Below, one piece after another: positions 11,720 to 18,998 of a stretch of 64,000 nucleotides of DNA; position 1 is the stretch's first letter; every line of letters begins with the position of its first letter. The position numbers and the translations under genes are program-made. The notes beneath the pieces were generated by a model that saw only the letters and a list, made by a program, of their open reading frames with translations, was not told the origin of the DNA and made no database searches. The DNA is from an uncultured Thermoanaerobaculia bacterium. Lineage in GTDB: Bacteria > Acidobacteriota > Thermoanaerobaculia > Multivoradales > Multivoraceae. The DNA is taken from positions 2,272,859-2,336,858 of the forward strand of contig OX638294.1 of NCBI GenBank assembly GCA_951812325.1. Direction: 5' to 3'.

Positions 11720-13710
11720 GGGCCCGCCCCATCGGGTGCGGCCCCGACACCGCCTGCGGCGAGGCCGCGGTAGAGCCGGATCGCCCTACCGATCGCCTCG
11801 ATCAGGACCCGACGATGAGCGTCGTCGAGCAGCGGCGTGCCTTCTTCGTCGTCACCGCCCAGCGCGCCAAGTTCGATCAGAACGGCAGGCATCGAAGCGC
11901 CGGTCAGCACGCGCAACGGGGCGCGGCCGACACGGCGGTTCGGCTGGTCGAGCGCGTCGCTGACATGGCTCTGAATCAGCCGCGCCAGCAACCCGCTTCG
12001 CTCCAGCTGACTGTCCTGCACCCGCTCCCACAGTTCGAGTGCGGGGACGGCGACCGGGATCTCCTGCCCGCCATCTTCCATCCCGCCGCCCGGATCGTCG
12101 AACCCGTCCTCCCCGAGCTCGCCCGCGTCGGGGACCTCGTCTCCGATCGGTTCGCCCCACTCGCCATCCTCGACCGGCTCGCCTTCCAATGCCATCCGCG
12201 CGCCCGCGGACGAGCGCTCGGCGAGACCCGCCCGATCCGTCATCCCGCCCGGGAAGGCCGAGGCTCTCGAAGCCTGGAACTCGTCCGGAGCCTCGTGGGA
12301 CGGGTTCGCGTCCTGCTCGTCGAGCCCGGCCGACTCGGCGCCTGCGCCGGAGGACGAGGAGACCCCGACTGTTCCCCGCGGGCCGGGTTCGTCCTCCTCG
12401 GCCGAGGCGACCACGGCGGGCGGCGGATCGAGGATGTAGGCCTGGAACCCGGCGTCCGCAGCCCACGCGGAGTCCGGACTCACGTGCAGCGACAGGAACA
12501 GATCGGCCCGACGATGATTCGCCGCGGCGGTCCGATTCTCCAGCGTGATGTTGCTGTCGTCGGTTCGGGTCAGCACGACCCGCGCACCCAGGCTGCTCGC
12601 CAGATGCGACCTCAGCTCCTCCGCGACCACGAGCACGAGGTCCTTCTCGGTGATGCCGGAGGGCGACGACACACCGGTATCGGCGCCGCCATGGCCGGGG
12701 TCGAGGACGACGCGGAACTCTCCTGTTTCCTCGTCGTGCCGGGAAAGCGCACGCGGCATGCGTCCCGTCCGGTCCCGGGTGATGTCCATCACGAGTTGAA
12801 CCCGGGGGGGACGTCCGAGAATGTAGGGCTCCGAGGCCTCGGCCCGTGGCGCCAGGCCGATCTCGATCGAGCGATCGCGTACCTCCAGCCATCGCACCAG
12901 GGGATCGTTGAGCCGGAAGCGCGGCCGCGGCTCCAGTACGCCGCTCAGCAGTCGAATCCGCACGCCTCCGCGGACCTCGTCGACGCGGTACCGGGGCCGG
13001 CCCGAAAAGGTCACGACGAGCGTCGTTGCGCCGAGATCGTGAACGCGCTCGACCTCGACCGCGAGCCGATGCTCACCGGTTCCGGAGACCTCCAGACGTC
13101 CGCGTCTCCGATCGAACGCGAACCGGTATCCCTGCTCCGCCGTATAGGCGCGGGTCAGCGCGTCGACCGGCACGTACAGGTGCCACGGGGGCCGCTCGAC
13201 GGCCGCCAGGCCGGGCGCCGGGGCGTCGCCATCTTCGGAAGCAGCGCCCTCGTCTCCGGCGCCCAACCGTTCGGAACCCGCGCCCCGCTCGCCACCGGAC
13301 TCGTTCGTCCGGCGCCGGGGCTCGCGACGCTCCGGCTCGGGCTCCAGCCACGGCTTGATCGACAGCATGTGCATCTCGTCGTCCACCAGGACGACCCGGC
13401 CCAGCGGCCCGAGCACCACCTCGCGACCGGCGACCCGCAGCGTGTGCGCCTCCCCCAGGGGACCGACCTCCAGCTCGCCCCCGAGGACCTCCACCACCGG
13501 CGCCAGGGCAATCAGCGGGCCGAGCGCGGACTCCGCCCAGGGCAGCGGCGCCCGCTGCCGGCCAACCGCGATGATCCCTTCGCCCCGAGAGAGGATCTGC
13601 GTCTCGGGCTCGTCGTCGGGCTGCGCCCGGGCCGGTGCAGACGGCACGACCGCCAACCCGACCGCCAGCAGCCCACAGGCCCACGCTGAGATGTCGCGTC
13701 GAAGAGACAC
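11716..13710 (-). CDS. amiC: N-acetylmuramoyl-L-alanine amidase with AMIN-like region
   Basis: Periplasmic zinc amidase that cuts the MurNAc-L-Ala bond, needed for cell separation and recycling. A signal peptide (residues 1-30, ending APARAQ) is followed by copper-amine-oxidase-like and AMIN-like beta regions (about 40-315), then an Amidase_3 domain. That domain has zinc ligands His 340 (DPGHGG), Glu 355 (ITEKD) and His 409 (LSLHVS) and catalytic Glu 613 (AVLIELGALGG). The catalytic domain is interrupted at about 431-556 by an acidic Gly/Glu/Asp/Pro-rich insertion, where other members have a short regulatory helix. At 664 residues it is long for the family. It heads the wall operon. Confidence 0.92.
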   Translation of the reverse strand: MSLRRDISAWACGLLAVGLAVVPSAPARAQPDDEPETQILSRGEGIIAVGRQRAPLPWAESALGPLIALAPVVEVLGGELEVGPLGEAHTLRVAGREVVLGPLGRVVLVDDEMHMLSIKPWLEPEPERREPRRRTNESGGERGAGSERLGAGDEGAASEDGDAPAPGLAAVERPPWHLYVPVDALTRAYTAEQGYRFAFDRRRGRLEVSGTGEHRLAVEVERVHDLGATTLVVTFSGRPRYRVDEVRGGVRIRLLSGVLEPRPRFRLNDPLVRWLEVRDRSIEIGLAPRAEASEPYILGRPPRVQLVMDITRDRTGRMPRALSRHDEETGEFRVVLDPGHGGADTGVSSPSGITEKDLVLVVAEELRSHLASSLGARVVLTRTDDSNITLENRTAAANHRRADLFLSLHVSPDSAWAADAGFQAYILDPPPAVVASAEEDEPGPRGTVGVSSSSGAGAESAGLDEQDANPSHEAPDEFQASRASAFPGGMTDRAGLAERSSAGARMALEGEPVEDGEWGEPIGDEVPDAGELGEDGFDDPGGGMEDGGQEIPVAVPALELWERVQDSQLERSGLLARLIQSHVSDALDQPNRRVGRAPLRVLTGASMPAVLIELGALGGDDEEGTPLLDDAHRRVLIEAIGRAIRLYRGLAAGGVGAAPDGAGP

Positions 13711-13831
13711 TACGGCAACCTAACACCACGGCCGGGAGGCGTGATTCCGGGCCCCGCCGACCAGGCCCGCCCGACCCCGCCCCGCTGCGACGCCGCGCGC
13801 TGTGCTAGGTTACGAGTCCCTGCGTACGCGT

Positions 13832-13907
13832 GGCCCGTTCGTCTAGGGGTCCAGGACGCTGGCCTCTCACGCCAGTAACACGGGTTCGAATCCCGTACGG
13901 GCTACCA
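13832..13907 (+). tRNA. tRNA-Glu (anticodon CTC)
   Basis: A 76-nt cloverleaf with encoded CCA. The acceptor 5' strand GGCCCGT pairs with ACGGGCT (first pair G-U). The anticodon arm is CTGGC-CTCTCAC-GCCAG with anticodon CTC. The T arm is ACGGG-TTCGAAT-CCCGT. The D arm contains TCTAGGGGTCCAGGA. The GG..CGTCTAG opening is typical of bacterial tRNA-Glu. It lies between the divergent amidase gene and the repeat array, which begins about 10 nt downstream. Confidence 0.97.
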
Positions 13908-13917
13908 ACGCGCCTCC

Positions 13918-14740
13918 GGCGCGTTTGCAGCCCGTACGGGATTACGGCGGCTCATTGGCGCCCAAAGCGCCAATCAGGCGAACGAATCCCGTCGGGTGCG
14001 CAGGCGTAACCGCAGGCTCTCAGTGAAAAACCGTCCGGCGCGTTTGCAGCCCGTACGGGATTACGGCGGCTCATTGGCGCCCAAAGCGCCAATCAGGCGA
14101 ACGAATCCCGTCGGGTGCGCAGGCGTAACCGCAGGCTCTCAGTGAAAAACCGTCCGGCGCGTTTGCAGCCCGTACGGGATTACGGCGGCTCATTGGCGCC
14201 CAAAGCGCCAATCAGGCGAACGAATCCCGCCGGGTGCGCAGGCGTAACCGCAGGCTCTCAGTGAAAAACCGTCCGGCGCGTTTGCAGCCCGTACGGGATT
14301 GCGGCGGCTCATTGGCGCCCAAAGCGCCAATCAGGCGAACGAATCCCGCCGGGTGCGCAGGCGTAACCGCAGGCTCTCAGTGAAAAACCGTCCGGCGCGT
14401 TTGCAGCCCGTACGGGATTGCGGCGGCTCATTGGCGCCCAAAGCGCCAATCAGGCGAACGAATCCTCCCGGCTGGAACCACCCGCCGGGGCCTTTGCATA
14501 TGCCACCGCAGGGAACGCGCCGAGCCGCACGCGCGTTTGCAGCCCGTACGGGACTACGGCGGCTCATTGGCGCCCAAAGCGCCAATGAGGCGAACGAATC
14601 CCCCCGGCTGGAACCACCCGCCGGGGCCTTCGCATACGCCACCGCGGGGAACGCGCCGCGCCGCAGCCGCGTTTGCAGCCCGTACGGGGATTGCGGCGGC
14701 TCATGGCGCAAAGCGCCAGTGAGGCGAACGAATCCCGCCA
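13918..14740 (+). repeat. seven-copy structured tandem repeat array downstream of tRNA-Glu
   Basis: Copies begin (GCGTTTGCAG) at 13921, 14040, 14159, 14278, 14397, 14533 and 14669, so the period is exactly 119 bp for four steps and then 136 bp for two. Each copy holds AGCCCGTACGGGATT, the exact reverse complement of tRNA-Glu 13889-13903 (near match in copies 6 and 7). An inner hairpin ATTGGCGC-CCAAA-GCGCCAAT follows, then a direct tRNA-like tail (CGAATCCCG) that pairs with the first motif. The 119-bp copies share a second half with CAGTGAAAAACCGTCC; the 136-bp steps have a different Pro/Gly-codon-like spacer. No credible gene crosses it. The hairpin is kept or strengthened in divergent copies 6 and 7. 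Confidence 0.9.
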
Positions 14741-14757
14741 AGGCTCCTATCTGACGG

Positions 14758-15948
14758 CTACCGACCGGGCATCACGAGCGGTTCGATCGGCGCCTTGAGC
14801 ACGACGGTTTCTTGCTTCGGCACGTAGCAGACCGTCTCGCTGCAGGCCTGGTAGACCACGTTGACCGGAATCTCGATCTCGGTCGGCTTGTCTTGAATCG
14901 GCCAGTTGAGAATCTCGGCGCCGAGGGCGACCGGGATGGCGACGTCGGTCACGCCCTCGTAGACGTTGAGGGTCACGCCGAGCTCGGGGAACTCGCGCTC
15001 CGCGGTCGCCGGGTAGACCGGCTCGCCCGTCCTCACGCCCCTGGTCGCCGCGACGGCCGCCGTCGATGCAATGAAGCCCTCGGGAAGCGGGTCGGCGTAG
15101 ATGTGGTAGCCGTCGGCGACCTCGAAGCGTACGTACAGGGTGCTCGCGTACTCGAACTTGAGCGCCTCGTCGGCGAGGAAGACGGAAACCTCGACGTGTT
15201 CGTCGCCCAGTTCGGCGGCCGGCGCCTCGTGCCTGGCGAGGATGCGGCCGATCGCGCTGTCGCGAATCGTCCCGGCCGACGTGCGCGTCGCGTAGTGGCG
15301 GTGGAAGAACTTCTCCGTCACCTGGCCGTCCCCGTCGACGACGTAGACGCCCGGGAAGGGAATGCCGTAGAAACCCCGCTCGGTGGCCCGGTTGAAGACA
15401 TCCGCGTCGGGGTCGATCGTCGTGTTCAGGATGCCGAAGCGCGTGATCACCGCGGAGTCGTGGTCGGAGAGCAGGTCATAGGTGACGCCCTGCTGCTCGG
15501 CGAAGGCCTTCAGGTGCTCCTGTGAGTCGTAGCTGACGCCGTAAACCTTGATGCCCTCGGCGTCGAAGAGCGAGATGTTCTCTTGCAGCTCGACCAGCTG
15601 CGTGCGGCAGTACGGTCACCAGACGGCGGAGCGATAGAAGACGACGATCGCCTTCGAGTCGCCCCGATGGGCATGGAAGTCGATGGGTTCGCCGTTCTGG
15701 TTCGGCAGCTCGAACTCGGGCAGGCGCTCGCCGATGGCGGGACCCGTCGGGAACTCATGTTCCGCCGGGTAGCGGCGACCCGGGTGGCTCGCAGGCACCG
15801 GCACCGTGATGCCGAGATCGTCCGTGCGCGCTTCGGGCGCCAGGTTCTCGTGCGCTGCTTTCACCTTCTTCTCTCCCTCCTCGGCAAACGCCGGGACGGC
15901 CAGAAACGCCGGGACAAGGGCGAGCAAGGCAAGTCGGCCTCTCTTCAT
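14758..15948 (-). CDS. secreted peroxiredoxin-like selenoprotein with DsbD-N-like C-terminal domain
   Basis: Read through one in-frame TGA at 15618-15616 this is a single 396-residue protein. A signal peptide (MKRGRLALLALVPAFLAVPA) is followed by an AhpC/TSA-type redoxin domain (about 55-190). The phrase IVVFYRSAVW-(TGA)-PYCRTQLVELQ puts the TGA at the first position of a CxxC redox motif, giving U111-P-Y-C114. The frame continues without a break through GVSYDSQEHLKAFAEQQGV and GIPFPGVYVVDGDG. A C-terminal domain (about 225-396) ends in VVYQACSETVCYVPK, the two-cysteine pattern of the DsbD N-terminal domain. A SECIS-like hairpin follows the TGA. The likely role is periplasmic thiol-disulfide or peroxide chemistry. 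A disabled gene is the alternative, but no other lesion is seen. Confidence 0.85.
15585..15618 (-). promoter_or_regulatory. candidate bacterial SECIS element with UGA codon
   Basis: Reading the minus strand, TGA (15618-15616) is followed by a 14-nt spacer and then a perfect 6-bp stem GCAGCT / AGCTGC with loop GGTCG (15601-15585). The apical loop begins 20 nt after the UGA and has G at its first positions. Both features match the published bacterial SECIS model (loop about 16-37 nt downstream, a G early in a small loop). The lower stem is not obvious. SelB, SelA and tRNA-Sec are not in this window. Confidence 0.7.
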
Positions 15949-16024
15949 CGTCGAACGCTCCCTGTCAACGTGTTCTTCAAGTATGGGGATCCACGACGGT
16001 TCTGCACCTGAAAGCCGCCGTAGC

Positions 16025-16246
16025 CTAGCCGACCGCGATGTTCAGGTTCGTGACATAGACCTCCCGTCGGTACCCCCGCTCCTGCTCTTCGGGAGGCGCT
16101 TGCTCAAAGAACAGCTCCAGCGCTTCCTGCAGGTTCTCTCGCGCTTCACGCACGGTGGCTCCCTGGCTGACTACGTCGAACTCCGGGCAGAGGGCAACAT
16201 AGAGGTCATCTTCTCGTTCGATGACTGCGGTCAACGTCGTGTTCAT
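16025..16246 (-). CDS. HicB-like antitoxin-family protein
   Basis: Small 73-residue protein with the HicB/UPF0150 fold pattern: LTAVIEREDDLYVALCPEFDVVSQG, then TVREARENLQEALELFFE, ending in a short tail. Such proteins bind and neutralise HicA mRNA interferases or stand alone as regulators. ATG 16246 is chosen because GGAGGGA lies just upstream and the fold starts there; the frame is open farther up but runs into a dispersed repeat. No HicA-like partner is seen on either side, so this is an orphan. Family assignment is good; a toxin-antitoxin role is unsupported here. Confidence 0.75.
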   Translation of the reverse strand: MNTTLTAVIEREDDLYVALCPEFDVVSQGATVREARENLQEALELFFEQAPPEEQERGYRREVYVTNLNIAVG

Positions 16247-16319
16247 GCTCCCTCCGATCTCCGTGAGCCCTTGGATTCTACGGCCTCGACAGACCGACGA
16301 GCGTGCTGGCCGGAGCAGA

Positions 16320-16411
16320 TGCCGGCCAGAACCCGGGTGGCGCGCCCCGAGTCCACCCGCGAACCAGTCCGTGCGCCCGTCAGCGGGCGCACGGATGGCA
16401 GGCCGGCGCAC
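16320..16411 (+). repeat. dispersed palindromic repeat family A, copy 1
   Basis: About 92 bp that recur, reverse-complemented and with only a few mismatches, at 62567-62657. The core is a perfect 11-bp stem with loop TCAG (CCGTGCGCCCG / CGGGCGCACGG), flanked by conserved arms (GCCGGCCAGAACCC on one side, GGATGGCAGGCCGGCGCA on the other). It lies in the spacer between the HicB-like gene and the ATPase gene. The rest of 16247-16518 holds nothing recognisable. Confidence 0.85.
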
Positions 16412-16518
16412 CTGTACCTTTGCCGGGTGGATTCCGGTCCCTTTCCCAGGCCGTCCCAGCGGGCGGAACTTGCGTCAACCGTAAGGGTCAGGCCTGTTCA
16501 AGGAGTCCAGGGGCTTGC

Positions 16519-17751
16519 TCAACGTTCTCGGGTCAGAAACCACGGCAGGACCCTGAAGCCCTTCAGGTCGAAGCTGCCGGCGCCGCCGTGAACCAGAACC
16601 CCGCCCCGGTTGGGATTCGCGGGAATCGAGGTCCACCATTCGAGGGCTGCGACGGCGTCCGCGGCCACGGTGCGTCCCGACTTGACCTCAATCGGAATCA
16701 GGCGATCGCCGGCATCGACAAGCACATCGATCTTGCGCCCGGCGGCATCTCGCCAGAAAAACAGCGGCGAATCGCGGCGCGTCGCCGAGAAGGCCTTGAC
16801 CAGCTCCGCTACGACGAAGGACTCGAAGATCGGGCCGCGCAGCGGATGGCTCTCGAGCGTCACGCCGTCCCGAATCCCGAGCAGGTAGCAGATCAGACCC
16901 GTATCGAGGAAGTGCAGCCGTGGACGCTTGCGCAGGCGCTTGCGATAGTTGGCGTGGTGGGGAGGAAGCGCGGTAGCCAGGTAGCCGATCTCAAGCGCGT
17001 TGAACCAGCGGCGAGCAGTCTGCTGCGTCACGCCGACGTCGCCCGCCAACGCACTCAGATTGAGTTCGGTTGCCGTACGCGCAGCCGCCAGCCGCATGAA
17101 CGTCTCGAACTGCCGCAGATCGAGCACCTGCGTCACTTCACGCAGGTCGCGCTCGACGTAGGTACGGAAGTAGTCGGCCAACCACTCGCCCGCCGGGACG
17201 CCGCGATCATGGATCGGCGGAAAGAAGCCTGTGACCAGGGTGTCCCAGAGTGCCTCCGCGGCCAGCGGCCCGGCCGCAGCCGCGTTCGTCCCACCGTCGC
17301 CGTCAACGTCGGCCGGAAGATCCAGGCTCAGCGGTTCGAGCGCCGGCAGGCCGCGCAGCTCCGCCAGCGAGAACGGGTGCAGGACGAGTAACGCCGTCCT
17401 GCCTGCCAGCGTCTGCGAAACCGACCTGAGAAGCAGGACGTTCTGCGATCCGGTCACGACGAACCTGCCGGCGCGAGGGTCGTCGTCGACGAGGCCCTGT
17501 ACGTAGGAAAGCAACTCGGGCGCTCGCTGGATTTCATCGAGGATCATGTGGTCCGCCTGAGCCAGAAAGGCACGCGGATCCGCGAGGGCCCGCGCGCGCA
17601 CATCCGGTGATTCGAGCGACATGTAGGCGTGTTCGGGGAAGACGGCTCGCACCAGGGTCGTCTTTCCCGACTGTCGCGGCCCGGTCAGCGTCACGACCGG
17701 ATAGTCCTCCGCGGCGCGCGTCAACGCGGGCGTAATGTGCCGGGAGATCAT
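16519..17751 (-). CDS. AAA-family ATPase with DUF4143 C-terminal domain
   Basis: 410-residue ATPase of a widespread, frequently transferred family. It opens MISRHITPALTRAAEDYPVV, has the P-loop TGPRQSGKTTLV (about 23-34), the Walker B region MILDEIQRAPELL and sensor VVTGSQN. A winged-helix segment (LNLSALAGDVGVTQQTARRWFNAL) follows, then the DUF4143 nuclease-like region with FFWRDAAGRKIDVLVDAGDRLIPIEVK, where D, E and K form a PD-(D/E)XK-like pattern. The biological role of the family is unclear. It stands alone between dispersed repeats, which fits recent mobility. An Ala/Gly/Asp-rich loop near residue 155 is variable. Confidence 0.9.
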   Translation of the reverse strand: MISRHITPALTRAAEDYPVVTLTGPRQSGKTTLVRAVFPEHAYMSLESPDVRARALADPRAFLAQADHMILDEIQRAPELLSYVQGLVDDDPRAGRFVVTGSQNVLLLRSVSQTLAGRTALLVLHPFSLAELRGLPALEPLSLDLPADVDGDGGTNAAAAGPLAAEALWDTLVTGFFPPIHDRGVPAGEWLADYFRTYVERDLREVTQVLDLRQFETFMRLAAARTATELNLSALAGDVGVTQQTARRWFNALEIGYLATALPPHHANYRKRLRKRPRLHFLDTGLICYLLGIRDGVTLESHPLRGPIFESFVVAELVKAFSATRRDSPLFFWRDAAGRKIDVLVDAGDRLIPIEVKSGRTVAADAVAALEWWTSIPANPNRGGVLVHGGAGSFDLKGFRVLPWFLTRER

Positions 17752-17863
17752 TGGGCAGGAGAAGTCTGCTCCGCTGCGCCGTGCATGTCAAATCGGTGAT
17801 CGCATCATCGAAATGACGTGATCGCGCACTTCTCCATTCGTCCAGTCCGATCCAGGCGGCGGC

Positions 17864-17991
17864 GCCGGCCTTGCAGGCCGGCGGGATTCAATGGCCGCCT
17901 GCGGCGGCAGGCCGGCTCTCTGAAGAAGACGCGCGAGGCCAACGGCCTCGCTCCGCTGCGACGTCGACGGACCCGGTATGGCCCGTCGACG
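17864..17991 (+). repeat. cluster of palindromes, repeat family B copy 1
   Basis: The 312-nt spacer 17752-18063 holds no gene but a run of hairpins. GCCGGCC-TTGCA-GGCCGGC (17864-17882), then GCCGCC-TGC-GGCGGC (about 17894-17908), form a two-hairpin unit (17864-17915) that recurs at 60175-60227. GAGGCC-AAC-GGCCTC (17935-17949) and CGTCGAC...GTCGACG (17962-17991) follow. REP-like elements are the most likely explanation; the hairpins could also terminate read-through. Confidence 0.7.
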
Positions 17992-18063
17992 TTTGTCTGA
18001 CGCACAACAGCCGCTCGATAGAGATAGAGATAGCCTCGTTCACTCAACCGAAGGAGATCTCCC

Positions 18064-18978
18064 ATGAGCCATCGAGTCGTTCGTCTCTCCGGATCCCTTG
18101 GCGCCGAGGTTCACGATCTATCGCTGGCCGAGGCCGGGCCCCGCGAGGCCGCAACGATCCGCGGTCTGCTGCTGGACCACCAGGTCCTCTTCTTCCCCGA
18201 CCAGCACCTGACGGTGGACCAGCACGTCCGGTTCGGGCAGCACTTCGGCGAACTCGAGGGACACCCGCACTTGAACAACCCCTTCCTCGACCACCCCGAG
18301 GTGTTCGAGCTGGTGGCGACCCGTGGCGGCGTCGCCGACGAGTGGCACAGCGACATCAGCTTCCAGGAAAGCCCTTCGGTGATGGCGATCCTGAACATGG
18401 TCAAGTGCCCCGAGGTCGGCGGCGACACGATGTGGGCGAACATGTACAGGGCCTACGAGGAGCTGTCGCCGCCGCTGCAGGAGCTCTGCGAGGGCCTGAC
18501 GGCGCTCCACGACGCGACGCCGCACGGCAAGCCGGAGAGGATGACGATCCACCCCGTGGTCCGGGTGCACCCGGAGACCGGCCGCAAGTCGCTCTTCGTC
18601 AACGAGCACTTCACGCGCCGCATCGTCGAGCTGAGCCACGAGGAGAGCGACCACATGCTCGGCTACCTGACCCGCTGGGCGACGAACACCCGCTTCACCG
18701 TCCGCTACCGCTGGCAGCAGGGCACCCTGGCCATGTGGGACAATCGCTGCACGCAGCACTTCGTGCTGAACGACTTCGACGAGGAGCGCATCATCCAGCG
18801 CGTCACCGTGATGGGCGACCAGGTCGAGGCGGCCGGAGAAGCCCGCTGGGCGCCCTACGTGCGCGGCCGCCACGCCGGCGCCACGAGCCGCTACGACCGG
18901 CAGCTCAACAAGTACCTGAAGCGCAAGGTCCAGTCGTTGGAGTCGAACGCGAAGGAAGAAGTCGCGCTGGAGATGTGA
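18064..18978 (+). CDS. TauD/TfdA-family Fe(II)/2-oxoglutarate dioxygenase
   Basis: Non-heme iron, 2-oxoglutarate-dependent dioxygenase of 304 residues. The iron-binding facial triad is visible as His 95 and Asp 97 (EWHSDISF) and His 232 (RCTQHFVLND). Arg 246 (RIIQRVTVMGD) is the likely 2-oxoglutarate carboxylate ligand. The N-terminal LDHQVLFFPDQHLTVDQHVRFGQHFG is typical. The start has a near-perfect Shine-Dalgarno (AAGGAGATCTCCC then ATG). TauD relatives hydroxylate taurine, alkylsulfonates, phenoxyacids and other small acids, and no neighbour fixes the substrate. It precedes a secreted CxxCH protein by 20 nt, so the two may be co-expressed. Confidence 0.92.
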   Translation: MSHRVVRLSGSLGAEVHDLSLAEAGPREAATIRGLLLDHQVLFFPDQHLTVDQHVRFGQHFGELEGHPHLNNPFLDHPEVFELVATRGGVADEWHSDISFQESPSVMAILNMVKCPEVGGDTMWANMYRAYEELSPPLQELCEGLTALHDATPHGKPERMTIHPVVRVHPETGRKSLFVNEHFTRRIVELSHEESDHMLGYLTRWATNTRFTVRYRWQQGTLAMWDNRCTQHFVLNDFDEERIIQRVTVMGDQVEAAGEARWAPYVRGRHAGATSRYDRQLNKYLKRKVQSLESNAKEEVALEM

Positions 18979-18998
18979 GGGGCCTAGGGGTGAGAGGC

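Noticed and set aside
13918..14740. CRISPR array
   Set aside because: Units are 119-136 bp and almost entirely conserved, without unique 30-40-bp spacers, and no cas genes are near.
14299..14754. 136- to 151-codon proteins within the repeat array
   Set aside because: The same peptides repeat because the DNA repeats. Frames are interrupted between units, no RBS is present, and the structure is conserved instead.
15616..15948. two separate genes or a simple nonsense mutation in the redoxin gene
   Set aside because: The frame continues cleanly, the TGA replaces the first Cys of a CxxC motif, and a SECIS-like hairpin follows. An independent start at 15450 would cut the redoxin fold in half.
17752..18063. 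gene between the ATPase and the dioxygenase
   Set aside because: Short frames here run through palindromes and give Arg/Pro-rich peptides, with no RBS or family.
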